A stretch of 64,000 nucleotides of DNA, from assembly GCF_038051995.1 (NCBI RefSeq), contig NZ_CP150290.1:3834001-3898000 (forward strand), read 5' to 3'. This document shows positions 37,160 through 45,320 of the stretch, piece after piece. Both the position numbers and the translations under genes were made by a program. Numbering within the stretch: the first letter of the stretch is position 1; every line of letters starts with the position of its first letter. Under the pieces are notes generated by a model. That model ran no database searches and was not told the origin of the DNA. It was given only the letters and a program-made list of their open reading frames with translations. This stretch comes from Paenibacillus sp. FSL H8-0537 (GTDB lineage: Bacteria; Bacillota; Bacilli; Paenibacillales; Paenibacillaceae).

Positions 37160-37188
37160 ATAATACGGCACACTACTATGTCTGTCAA
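37160..37188 (-). promoter_or_regulatory. Sigma-A promoter of the padR-pentapeptide-ABC operon
   Basis: On the minus strand TTGACA and TATTAT are separated by exactly 17 bases, immediately upstream of the padR ribosome site. Confidence 0.75.
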
Positions 37189-37275
37189 GGTAGTATTTTT
37201 AATCTAATACTTTGTTTGAAAAGCGAAAATTATATTCATTGCCCCCCTCCATTCCTGGCTAAAATAAAAAATGGG

Positions 37276-37467
37276 CCGCCCAAAGCCTATCATCACAAGC
37301 TGCTGATGAGGCGGGCTTCCAATCTCCTGCTGGAAACCGAGCTTAGTGTAACCGCCATTGCTGAGCGGCTCGGCTATCCCTCCATCCACCCGTTTACGCG
37401 CCATTTCAGCGCCTGCTATGGCGTCAGTCCGAAGCAGTATCGACTTCAGCCGCAAGCAAGAGCGTGA
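37276..37467 (+). pseudogene. C-terminal fragment of an AraC-family regulator
   Basis: The codons encode LLLETELSVTAIAERLGYPS and HFSACYGVSPKQYR, the second helix-turn-helix of an AraC protein, with a stop after ARA. The sensor domain and the first helix-turn-helix are missing, and there is no ribosome site, so it is a decayed fragment. Confidence 0.6.
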
Positions 37468-37500
37468 TGTTACCTTAATGTTGGGGCTACTTCGCCCACG

Positions 37501-37541
37501 CGAATAGGCCACCGTTTGCCCGGTGGCCTATTCGTTGGTTT
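37501..37541 (+). terminator. Terminator after the AraC fragment
   Basis: CGAATAGGCCACCG pairs with CGGTGGCCTATTCG (14-bp stem, 6-base loop) and T-rich sequence follows, so the lost gene was once an active transcription unit. Confidence 0.8.
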
Positions 37542-37610
37542 ATTATTTATCTAAGGGCAATCCAATACGCTAGCCATATGCCAAAACTGATCAATTAAAT
37601 CCAGCTGCAT

Positions 37611-38480
37611 TTATTTAATAAATAGCTTCATCAGTTTATTATAGATAGGATGTATCATATAACCCGTTGGATTAACCGAATACCTTTTGCCTATATTCAG
37701 CTGGTTGATCTGCTCCATTTCATCACTAGTCAGCTCAAAATCAAATATCTGACTATTTTCTTTCATTCTTTTTGGGCTCGATGATTTTGGAATAACGATG
37801 ATGCCTCGCTCCAAGTGCCAACGTAAAATGACCTGAGCCACTGTTTTATGATGATAATCAGCGATTCTTTTTAATTCCGGATGCTCCAATAACGCTTTAT
37901 TCCCTTGCCCTAGCGGCCCCCATGCCTCATGTAAAATCTGATGCTGATTGAGATACTGATGCAGGTCATTTTGGGCAAATTCGGGATGCGTCTCAATTTG
38001 ATTGATCATCGGTGGGATTTTAGCATGCTTCATTAATCGTTCAAGGTGTTGAATCTCAAAATTTGCAACGCCAATCACTTTGATTTTCCCTTCGGAGTAC
38101 AGCTCTTCCATCGCTCGCCACGCTTCCAAATCATTTGGTGCGGCAAAATGAATCAAGTACATATCCAGATTATCTACTTTCAGCTTTTTGCAAGTTTGCT
38201 CAAAAGCCTTCCTGGTCGCTTTATAGCCAAGATCCGTATTCCACACTTTAGACGTAATAAAAAAATCCTCGCGCGGCAGACCGCTTTTCTGTATTTCTCT
38301 TCCTAATGCTTCCTCATTGCCGTAAATTTTAGCGGTATCAAAATGCCGATATCCGATTCGAATCGCCTCGCTGATCGCCGTTTCAAACTCTTTTTCTTTC
38401 GTTATTTTGTATACCCCAAACCCCAATTGCGGAATTTCAACCCCATTGATCGCTTTTACTGTTCTATTTTCAAAAGTCAT
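37611..38480 (-). CDS. Aldo/keto reductase
   Basis: 289 residues of the AKR superfamily. The catalytic tetrad is seen as Asp (FDTAKIYGNEEALG), Tyr in the same stretch, Lys in FITSKVWN, and His in YLIHFAAP. It reduces carbonyl groups with NADPH. A cofactor-binding region near the C-terminus (VIPKSSSPKRMKEN) fits. The start at 38480 is chosen for GAGAGGGG 7 bases upstream; the ATG at 38486 is too close. It is 103 bases downstream of an Rrf2 regulator in the same direction, which may control it. Confidence 0.9.
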   Translation of the reverse strand: MTFENRTVKAINGVEIPQLGFGVYKITKEKEFETAISEAIRIGYRHFDTAKIYGNEEALGREIQKSGLPREDFFITSKVWNTDLGYKATRKAFEQTCKKLKVDNLDMYLIHFAAPNDLEAWRAMEELYSEGKIKVIGVANFEIQHLERLMKHAKIPPMINQIETHPEFAQNDLHQYLNQHQILHEAWGPLGQGNKALLEHPELKRIADYHHKTVAQVILRWHLERGIIVIPKSSSPKRMKENSQIFDFELTSDEMEQINQLNIGKRYSVNPTGYMIHPIYNKLMKLFIK

Positions 38481-38583
38481 ATTCATGCCCCTCTCGTTTG
38501 ATATAACTAAAAAGTGATTAATATAATATATTAAATATTAATTATATCTAGTTCATTTCAAAAAAAGAGAAGGTAACCCTTTT

Positions 38584-39000
38584 TCAGTGCAAAAAGTCGG
38601 TTAACCTCACTTCTTTTAAGTTATTTTGCATATCCATCTCAACGGTTTGCAGACTGGAGGCAATCTTTTGTTTGACTGCGTCTACTTCTTTCCCTTGAAG
38701 CGTGGTATCGGTATGAAGCTTGAACAGCGTTTTGCCAGGTTCGACCGCTAAAAAAACATCTAATAACGTAATTTCTACTAGTGGCTTTGCCAGCAGAATG
38801 CCTCCCTTCGCTCCTTCTTTAGCAAGCGTCAGCCTAGCATTATTCAGATTCCTGATGACTTTAACCGTCGTTGGAACGGGAATATTCAATTGCTCAGAAA
38901 TCACTTTTGTAGACAAAAAGGTAGAGCAGTTCTCCTCCGCAATGCTGTGAATATAGAGCAATATGGCAATTCCTTGCGATAGAGCCGTGGAGTATGACAT
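38584..39000 (-). CDS. Rrf2-family transcriptional regulator
   Basis: 138 residues with an N-terminal winged helix (VISEQLNIPVPTTVKVIRNLNNARL, KEGAKGGILLAKPLVEITLLDVFLAVE). The three-Cys [2Fe-2S] site of IscR/NsrR is absent (only one Cys, near residue 25), so it is of the YwnA/YwgB or CymR-like type and probably senses something else. It is divergent from nothing and sits upstream of the aldo/keto reductase, a plausible target. Confidence 0.85.
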   Translation of the reverse strand: MSYSTALSQGIAILLYIHSIAEENCSTFLSTKVISEQLNIPVPTTVKVIRNLNNARLTLAKEGAKGGILLAKPLVEITLLDVFLAVEPGKTLFKLHTDTTLQGKEVDAVKQKIASSLQTVEMDMQNNLKEVRLTDFLH

Positions 39001-39129
39001 TTCTAACTCATCCTAACTATCGGCTATTTTATGTATACTATATATTATTTATATTTAGTTTTCAATAGATATTTTTATATCCCTATTCCCAACAAATGAT
39101 TCGGCAGATTACTATGCTGTGAACGTCGA

Positions 39130-39165
39130 AAAGCCCGGCGGGGAGGCTCCCGCCAGGCTTTTGTT
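39130..39165. terminator. Terminator beyond the polysaccharide deacetylase gene, bidirectional
   Basis: AAAGCC-GGCGGG pairs with CCCGCC-GGCTTT with one bulge per side, and TTGTT follows on the plus strand; the minus strand also has a short T-run. It lies in the 220-base gap that otherwise holds the Rrf2 promoter. Confidence 0.75.
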
Positions 39166-39220
39166 ATAAAGATTAGAATTCAAGTCATTAACGCAAAGAC
39201 TCCTTTACCGCTTCGTTTTT

Positions 39221-40291
39221 TTAGTTAATCTCCAAATAATCAAGGTAAGCATCCCATGTGCCGTCATCCGCTGTTACAACAAGCTCAATCACTTGATTCC
39301 CGGTTCCATGGCTGACATTGTTTAGCGTATAGACCGCTGGATTGCTCCCGCCGAAGTAGAACGTCCCCTTCGTCTGTCCACCGATTTTCAAGTCGACTCT
39401 GGCCATGCTGGAGTTGTTCGAAGCACCACGCAGTGAAAAATGATGAGTGCCACTCGCAAAATATTGCGTGTATTTCACTAAATCATTGTTGGCATATAAA
39501 GCAACTCCGTTGAATGGCGAGTTAATATTTCCAGTATACTGACCGCTTTTGGTCATATTCTCAGCTTCCACTTTCGTACCTGTTCCTGGAGACGGAGTTG
39601 TACCGCCGCCGTCAGGAGCGACCGCACGGCCCGTGGTCGGCGAGATCATGCCTGAGCAAAGGCCCCGGCTCTTGAGGCTTTGAGCAATCTGCGGGATCGC
39701 TTGGCGCGTAGCCTGAAACTGGTCATGCATCAGGATGACGTCACCGTTTTGCAGCCTGCCCGTGGCGGCCACGATCTGAGCAGAGGTGGCACCGTTCCAG
39801 TCCAAGGAGTCCACGTTCCACAGCACTTCTTTAAGACCGTTTTGAGCCACGACAGATTTCAGCGTCGCGTTGGTAGCACCGTACGGTGGACGGAACAGCT
39901 TTGGCGCGGTTCCGGTAATGGACTGAATCGCCTGCTGCGTCCGTGTAATTTCCGACGTCATCTGCGAGCTGCTAAGTGCAGTCATTTGCGGATGTGTATA
40001 GGAGTGGTTGCCGATCCACATGCCCGCGGCCACTTGTTCCCGCACCAGAGACGGGTTATTTTGTGCGTTTTGTCCGACGTTGAACATCGTTGCGCGCAAT
40101 CCGGCCTGCTTCAACGCATTGAGCAGATTTGTCGTGCTCCCGGTATTGGGGCCATCGTCGAATGTTAAACCTACGTAGCCGTTCGGACAGTTCACATCAG
40201 CAGCACTGGCTCCTGGCACCATTGAGCTGGACATTAACGTAACGGAAAGCGCCAATGCCACTAATCCACTAACTAGTTTTGATTTAAACAT
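39221..40291 (-). CDS. Secreted polysaccharide deacetylase (CE4) with CBM36 module
   Basis: 356 residues. It has a signal peptide (MFKSKLVSGLVALALSVTLM, cleavage after GASA), a NodB/CE4 deacetylase domain (TFDDGPN for metal and base, HSYTHPQM, RPPYG, ILMHD), a Gly/Thr/Pro linker, and a C-terminal carbohydrate-binding module (VEAENMTKSGQYTGN, GVALYANNDLV, ADDGTWDAYLDYLEI) closely matching CBM36, a calcium-dependent xylan binder described in Paenibacillus polymyxa. This predicts an acetyl-xylan esterase, though chitin deacetylase cannot be excluded by motif alone. The second of two adjacent ATGs is chosen because AGGAGG is 6 bases away. It is part of a hemicellulose group with GH43 and GH74. 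Confidence 0.9.
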   Translation of the reverse strand: MFKSKLVSGLVALALSVTLMSSSMVPGASAADVNCPNGYVGLTFDDGPNTGSTTNLLNALKQAGLRATMFNVGQNAQNNPSLVREQVAAGMWIGNHSYTHPQMTALSSSQMTSEITRTQQAIQSITGTAPKLFRPPYGATNATLKSVVAQNGLKEVLWNVDSLDWNGATSAQIVAATGRLQNGDVILMHDQFQATRQAIPQIAQSLKSRGLCSGMISPTTGRAVAPDGGGTTPSPGTGTKVEAENMTKSGQYTGNINSPFNGVALYANNDLVKYTQYFASGTHHFSLRGASNNSSMARVDLKIGGQTKGTFYFGGSNPAVYTLNNVSHGTGNQVIELVVTADDGTWDAYLDYLEIN

Positions 40292-40430
40292 CATGTGCCT
40301 CCTAATCATTAAATACTAGTATCGTTAATCTCGTCCCTCCGAACCGCTGCAGCTATCTCTCTAGCGGGCACTGTCAACATCCGCAGCACTCCCACAGAAC
40401 ACTGCGGATGCATGCTTTACAGCCATCTCA

Positions 40431-42476
40431 TTACTGCAATCTTAAATAATCAAAATCAACAAAACCACCCGTTGATTTAGTCGCATAATTGAACAGAGCA
40501 AAACGGTATCCCATAAAATGAGGCAAGGTATAAGACATTTGGAGCGTATTGCCTATGGACGTCCAATTTGTGCCATCAAGACTGTAGGAGAAATAGGCTT
40601 TATCCGTCTGATTTGTGAAATCACAGAAAAGCTTAAAATATACTCGGCCCTGAGTGATCGGGATATTTGCCACTTCAGTCATCGTTCCCGAGCTCGCATT
40701 TACCATCACAATGGACTTCGAGGCTCCGGACATTTTCACACCAACAAAACCATATTTAGCCTGAAAAGCCGCAAGACCGGCATAATCTCCGTCCTTCATG
40801 CCGCTTGTTTCCATAGCAATGATTCCTGTAGATTGGGGGCCAAATGTCCTTTGCGTAAGCGTATTTCTGGCATCAAGAATACTTGTGCTCAGCTTTCCTG
40901 TAGTCAACCTCATAAATCCGGGCCGCTGTGCAAGGGACCATTTCGTATTGTCAGGATTGTGATTCCACTGCCACACCTTTGCAAGAGTCGCCCCTGACGA
41001 AGCAGTTCCTGTAAACGAAACATCGTCTACATAGAAATTCATGAGGTCATTTGTCTGATTAGGGGTTGAACTGTAGGGTGTCTCAATAAAAATAAAGGTT
41101 TGCGAGAGATCGGCACCTGCCGGAAGTGTATAGGTTCCTTGAATCGTGCCCCATTGACCTTTGGTTAGCGTGCTAGAGCCAAGAATGGCTATACCCGTGT
41201 AGCTTGGACCGTTTTGGATATTGAAGTTAAATGCTTTAGTCGCGGGACCATCGGTATATTTAACTTTTGCGGAAAATTGATATACGCCGCCTGCTGTCAC
41301 TTTTCCCGTAATGACTTGTTTTAGGCCAGCAGCTGTTTGCTGTCTGCCGCTAACAAACAGGCTTTTTGATCCGCTGAAAAAGTCTGCAGTGGTGGCTGCG
41401 ATAGTTGCTGTATTGTTATTCGTCCAAGGGCTTATGGTTGCATCTTCAAATCCTCCGTTTACCATTAGCTGACTCGGGGTTTGATCCGAAGAAAACTCAT
41501 CTGATGCATAGACCTTCTTAACCGGATAACCCTCAACAGGAAGATTCATTGTTAGAGGTGCCTTGCCATTAACGCCGAATACCGGCCAATTATTTGCCCA
41601 GGTAACCGGAACAAGATACGGCATACGTCCGATTGCCCCACTGTCTTTAAACAACATAGCATACCAAGCGCCAGAAGCCGTATCAACAATCCCTCCCTGT
41701 GCTATGCCTGAATCCTTTAATGAAACCTGACCTGTATAGGCTCCGGTCAAGCTGCTTGCACGATAGGTTAATTGTGTGCGCCCGCTTCCCGATGGCCAGC
41801 ATATAAGGAATACATAGTACATTCCATTGATCTTTTGTATGTGTGCGCCTTCGGCCTTGACTATGAAGCTGGACCCTGCAATGTTACTCGAACTTGGAAT
41901 GATGATCTGATTTAGTCCACCTGATTTGATCGATTTTGCATCTGCGGAAAGCTCAATGATTCTAATATCATCACTGCCATAAACCAAAAATACACGATCA
42001 TTATCAAAAAGCAGCGATGCATCATGATAGTAGCTGCCAAGCACGGAAGATGTCCAAGGACCCGTTTCTATGTTGCTAGTTTGATAAATATAGGTTCTGC
42101 CGGTAGAATTAGAGCCGAAGGACACATAATAGATTCCGTTATTATATCGAAGGCTGCTTGCCCACGAGCCTCTTCCATACTCGTTTTTCCCGTTATTAAG
42201 ATTTTGTGCATCATTGTTGGCATAGGTATCGTAAACATAATTTACGATTTCCCAGTTTACAAGGTCATAAGATTTCATGATGGGAACGCCAGGATTCATG
42301 TGCATAGTCGTGCTCGTCATATAAAAAGTATTGCCCACCCTGATCACATCATTGTCTGGAGCATCAGCATATACAAATGGATTTGTAAAAGTGGCAGCTG
42401 AAGATATCGAGATGTTTGACATCATACCCATGAGTAAAAGTAAAATCGATAAAAAAAGAGATATTCGCTTATACAT
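40431..42476 (-). CDS. Secreted GH43-family glycoside hydrolase (arabinofuranosidase/xylosidase type)
   Basis: 681 residues. A signal peptide (MYKRISLFLSILLLLMGMM) precedes an N-terminal GH43 five-bladed propeller domain (about 30-340) with catalytic-type acids in YADAPDNDVI, YYHDASLLFDND and IVKAEGAHIQ. A CBM4/9-like module (about 350-495, beginning LMVNGGFEDATISPWTNN) and a C-terminal beta-sandwich GH43_C2-like domain (about 500-681) follow. GH43 enzymes remove arabinose or xylose from arabinoxylan. AGGAGG is 7 bases upstream. A CBM36 remnant lies just before the gene and a cre-like site 400 bases upstream. Confidence 0.9.
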   Translation of the reverse strand: MYKRISLFLSILLLLMGMMSNISISSAATFTNPFVYADAPDNDVIRVGNTFYMTSTTMHMNPGVPIMKSYDLVNWEIVNYVYDTYANNDAQNLNNGKNEYGRGSWASSLRYNNGIYYVSFGSNSTGRTYIYQTSNIETGPWTSSVLGSYYHDASLLFDNDRVFLVYGSDDIRIIELSADAKSIKSGGLNQIIIPSSSNIAGSSFIVKAEGAHIQKINGMYYVFLICWPSGSGRTQLTYRASSLTGAYTGQVSLKDSGIAQGGIVDTASGAWYAMLFKDSGAIGRMPYLVPVTWANNWPVFGVNGKAPLTMNLPVEGYPVKKVYASDEFSSDQTPSQLMVNGGFEDATISPWTNNNTATIAATTADFFSGSKSLFVSGRQQTAAGLKQVITGKVTAGGVYQFSAKVKYTDGPATKAFNFNIQNGPSYTGIAILGSSTLTKGQWGTIQGTYTLPAGADLSQTFIFIETPYSSTPNQTNDLMNFYVDDVSFTGTASSGATLAKVWQWNHNPDNTKWSLAQRPGFMRLTTGKLSTSILDARNTLTQRTFGPQSTGIIAMETSGMKDGDYAGLAAFQAKYGFVGVKMSGASKSIVMVNASSGTMTEVANIPITQGRVYFKLFCDFTNQTDKAYFSYSLDGTNWTSIGNTLQMSYTLPHFMGYRFALFNYATKSTGGFVDFDYLRLQ

Positions 42477-42477
42477 A

Positions 42478-42576
42478 TTAAAATCCTCCTAAATAAATTT
42501 GTCGTTCATTAATTTCCAAATAATCTACGTTAGCATCCCAAGTCCCGTTATCAATTACGATTATTTGCAGTTCCGC
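42478..42576 (-). pseudogene. Remnant of a CBM36-type module
   Basis: The 33 codons reading AELQIIVIDNGTWDANVDYL then EIN match the C-terminal end of the CBM36 domain of the deacetylase (ADDGTWDAYLDYLEIN). The frame then runs to TAA two bases before the GH43 ATG. The rest of the host gene is gone. Confidence 0.6.
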
Positions 42577-42604
42577 CAGTCGCTTGACCCTGCTCAGTTG
42601 TCAT
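42551..42604 (-). CDS. 17-codon open frame with strong ribosome site, possible leader peptide
   Basis: ATG at 42604 is 5 bases after AGGAGG and opens MTTEQGQATGGTANNRN before TGA. It overlaps the CBM36 remnant in another frame and lies 75 bases before the GH43 start. It may be a leader peptide or merely the shifted start of a lost gene. Confidence 0.25.
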   Translation of the reverse strand: MTTEQGQATGGTANNRN

Positions 42605-43147
42605 GCCCTCCTCCTATTTTTTTTAAACTCCACTTTCCCCAACATATGTGATTCCGAAACCGAACCGCCCCTAATCTATCTCGCCAAAGCCTTTGTAAAG
42701 GTTCGTGCTCCGATTGTTGGTTTTAATACCGTCTTCATTGGAAATATGGCCTACACCACATTGAAAGCGCTTGCATTTTTCCGAAATAAAACACTTTGCA
42801 GGAAGCCAGTGGAATAAACACACATCGTGCAATTATGCTGCCAAGCGTAATTAATTGATAATTTTTTCTAAATATTGAAAACGTTTTCCATTCAATCCTA
42901 ACATATTTTATCAATCGTTTAGTTATACTTTTTTTGGATTTTGTTGTAATTTTTTGTTCATTATTAGGAGATTTCAATCGACTCACATTCATTTGATCTG
43001 CAGCGTTAAAAAAAGCCCACGGATGCTTCCTATATAATGAAGTCACCGCAGCAACCATTACATGGGAAAAACAAACCGTGGGTTATAATTATCATTGGGC
43101 AACTCTTCAATGAAATGCGATTTTATAGACTTCGCAGCCTCTCAAGC
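42605..43147. other. Gene-free region upstream of GH43
   Basis: This 540-base AT-rich gap contains the cre-like site described separately. A 107-codon open frame here has no ribosome site and no recognisable family, and I do not count it as a gene. Confidence 0.5.
42875..42890. promoter_or_regulatory. Catabolite response element (cre)-like palindrome
   Basis: TTGAAAACGTTTTCCA matches the CcpA consensus WTGNAANCGNWWNCAW with one mismatch and is nearly palindromic. It lies upstream of GH43 and downstream of GH74, consistent with carbon catabolite control of the hemicellulose genes. Confidence 0.6.
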
Positions 43148-45250
43148 CTAATCCTTTGTTCCGGCCATAAAGCCGCGCCCGTTCGTGCCAATATATACTT
43201 TTCCGTATTCCTGACGGTCTGCCACCATAACCTGAGGCTCATTTCCGATTTGCATTTGCGGCGAATTAATTTGAATCCATGTGCTTCCCCTATCATCCGA
43301 ACGGAATATTCCCTTTATCCCTCCAACCTCTCCATATAAAAAAGCTGCTGGCTGTGTCTGTCCCGGGGCCGCTTTGCCGAATGCAAACAATCTAGCCTCC
43401 TTGATCTGATCCAGCTTGGTAAAAGAGGCTCCTGAATTGGCTGAGACATATACGCCATTGGCACCTAAGCTAATCCAGAGCACGCCTTCCATTCCGGGAG
43501 CTGCCTCAACCTTCACAGGACTTCCCCCTGGCAGCGGCGTTTGGTTAGCGATGGACCAGCTTTGTCCTGCATCCGAGCTCACATGCAGATAGCCCGATTT
43601 ATAGGCATAAAACTTGCTTCCGTCCACCCGATCAGCAGCTATCGGATGATTGTATGAAAATATCATACTCCCGCCCACCGTTCCCGTCGGCGCCCCTGTC
43701 ATGGCCTCCCATGTAGCTCCTCTGTCTGTTGTCCGCACTGGACTGCCAGATTGAGGGAACCATAGAATCGTATTAAGATCTGTAGCGGAATAAGCCAGTC
43801 TGCCCAGCTTAGAGCCCGCAGGTACGGGGCGGGCTTCCATTGTCAGCCCATTATCTGATGAAACGAACATGCGGGTAACTGTTCCATACCAGTCATCACT
43901 CCCGATAAAGGCCATATATTGTGGATTAGCTTCGTGATAGTCAACACTAACCATCTCCCGCATCGAACTCATCTCCAGCCTAGCTGCAGGCGAAGCATTC
44001 ACATCCATATGACGAAAGCCAATAACATCGGCTACTCCCGTGAATAGCGGTGCTCCTTCTGGCGGCGCAGCTCCTGTGAGGGCAACCACCTCTTCATGGC
44101 CATTGGATAAGGTCTCCCACTTTGTCCACAACGTCCCGATGTCCTTTGTTCGATAGACGCCAAACCAGTCTGCGGAATAAACGGTTCCGGCATGATGTGG
44201 GTCAAACACGACAGTAGACGTGGCTGAAAAGAACATATTAGGCTGCCACCAGCCGGGCTTGGAGGTTTGAGCCTTGTTCACTAGCGTCCAGCTCTCTCCC
44301 CTGTTGATGGAACGATACAGCGGAAGCTGGGCTCCGCCTGTCCTGACCGCAGCCAAGAGATGGCTGTCGTTATGCGGATCAATATCAATGCCGTAATAGG
44401 ACGTATATGCTGCATTAGGCGTAATATTGCTCCAGCTTCCGTCCTTATACCTATGCACTCCGTTATTGGGCGTAGTTACATACAAAGACCCATCCTGTCC
44501 TGCGGCCAAACGCGCCGGATGTGCAGGGCTTCCCGGAATCAGATTCCAAGTAGAGCCCTCGCCTCGTGTCTCATAAATTCCAATTCCCATTACACCGACA
44601 TAAAGTGCTGTCTCCAGGTTAGCTGCCCCGGGAACGCTACCGAAGATCAAGCTGCGAATCCCTTTGCCGCTTGTCCCGGCGGGAACCTCATTTACTTTGG
44701 ACCAGGTTTGTCCTGCATCCTGACTCCTATACAAGCCGTCATACCGGGTACCCGCATACACTATGTTAGATAGATTCGGGTGAACTGCAATACTCTCCCC
44801 CATGGCCCGCTCCACATTGCCGTTAGCCTCATTGCGCTTGTTCAAATTTGTTCTGGACCACGTATTCCCGCGGTCGGTAGATTTCAGAATATCACTGGGG
44901 GATGCACTCCCTGTTTTTCCAGCGGATACATAGACGATATCAGGGTTTTGTGAATCAAGCGCAATACCATCAATTCCATACAAATTGCTCTGCTCTGGGC
45001 CCAGTCCGTCCATTAGCGGAATCCAGCTTGAATCATTCGGGTCCAGACGGTATGCCCCGCCAACGTCAGTGCGGATATACACCAGATCCGGTTCAGAAGG
45101 ATGAATTACAATTCCTGTCACATACCCTCCTCCCCCGATAGATACATTTTTCCACGTATAGCTTTCCGATGATACCGCATACGCTGTGTTGCCGGGCAGC
45201 AGCACAACAACAACGGTCAATAACGTACCAAGCATTTTTCTCCAGTCCAA
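43148..45250 (-). CDS. Secreted GH74-family xyloglucanase-like protein with BNR/Asp-box repeats
   Basis: 700 residues. A signal peptide (MLGTLLTVVVVLLPGNTAYA) is followed by two tandem seven-bladed propeller halves made of Asp-box repeats (S-x-D-x-G-x-T-W, seen as STDRGNTW, SQDAGQTW, SINRGESW, TTDRGATW, SSDAGQSW, SDDRGSTW). The N-terminal YTWKNVSIGGGGYVTGIVIHP and YIRTDVGGAYRLD match GH74, with Asp in RTDVGG at the position of the general acid/base. GH74 cleaves xyloglucan. It starts at a TTG (45250) after GAGGGA. The 70 bases after the hybrid kinase start separate the units. Confidence 0.87.
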   Translation of the reverse strand: MDWRKMLGTLLTVVVVLLPGNTAYAVSSESYTWKNVSIGGGGYVTGIVIHPSEPDLVYIRTDVGGAYRLDPNDSSWIPLMDGLGPEQSNLYGIDGIALDSQNPDIVYVSAGKTGSASPSDILKSTDRGNTWSRTNLNKRNEANGNVERAMGESIAVHPNLSNIVYAGTRYDGLYRSQDAGQTWSKVNEVPAGTSGKGIRSLIFGSVPGAANLETALYVGVMGIGIYETRGEGSTWNLIPGSPAHPARLAAGQDGSLYVTTPNNGVHRYKDGSWSNITPNAAYTSYYGIDIDPHNDSHLLAAVRTGGAQLPLYRSINRGESWTLVNKAQTSKPGWWQPNMFFSATSTVVFDPHHAGTVYSADWFGVYRTKDIGTLWTKWETLSNGHEEVVALTGAAPPEGAPLFTGVADVIGFRHMDVNASPAARLEMSSMREMVSVDYHEANPQYMAFIGSDDWYGTVTRMFVSSDNGLTMEARPVPAGSKLGRLAYSATDLNTILWFPQSGSPVRTTDRGATWEAMTGAPTGTVGGSMIFSYNHPIAADRVDGSKFYAYKSGYLHVSSDAGQSWSIANQTPLPGGSPVKVEAAPGMEGVLWISLGANGVYVSANSGASFTKLDQIKEARLFAFGKAAPGQTQPAAFLYGEVGGIKGIFRSDDRGSTWIQINSPQMQIGNEPQVMVADRQEYGKVYIGTNGRGFMAGTKD

Positions 45251-45320
45251 ATCTGTTCCCTCAATTCCCGCAAAATTAGAACGCCATCACGTTCCCTGCC
45301 TATCACATTGTGCAAAACTT

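Noticed and set aside
40378..40410. Hairpin after GH43 as a terminator
   Set aside because: The 9-bp stem CATCCGCAG/CTGCGGATG has no T-run on the minus strand, so I did not list it as a terminator.
42735..43058. 107-codon minus-strand open frame upstream of GH43
   Set aside because: There is no ribosome site and no recognisable domain, and it spans the cre-like site.
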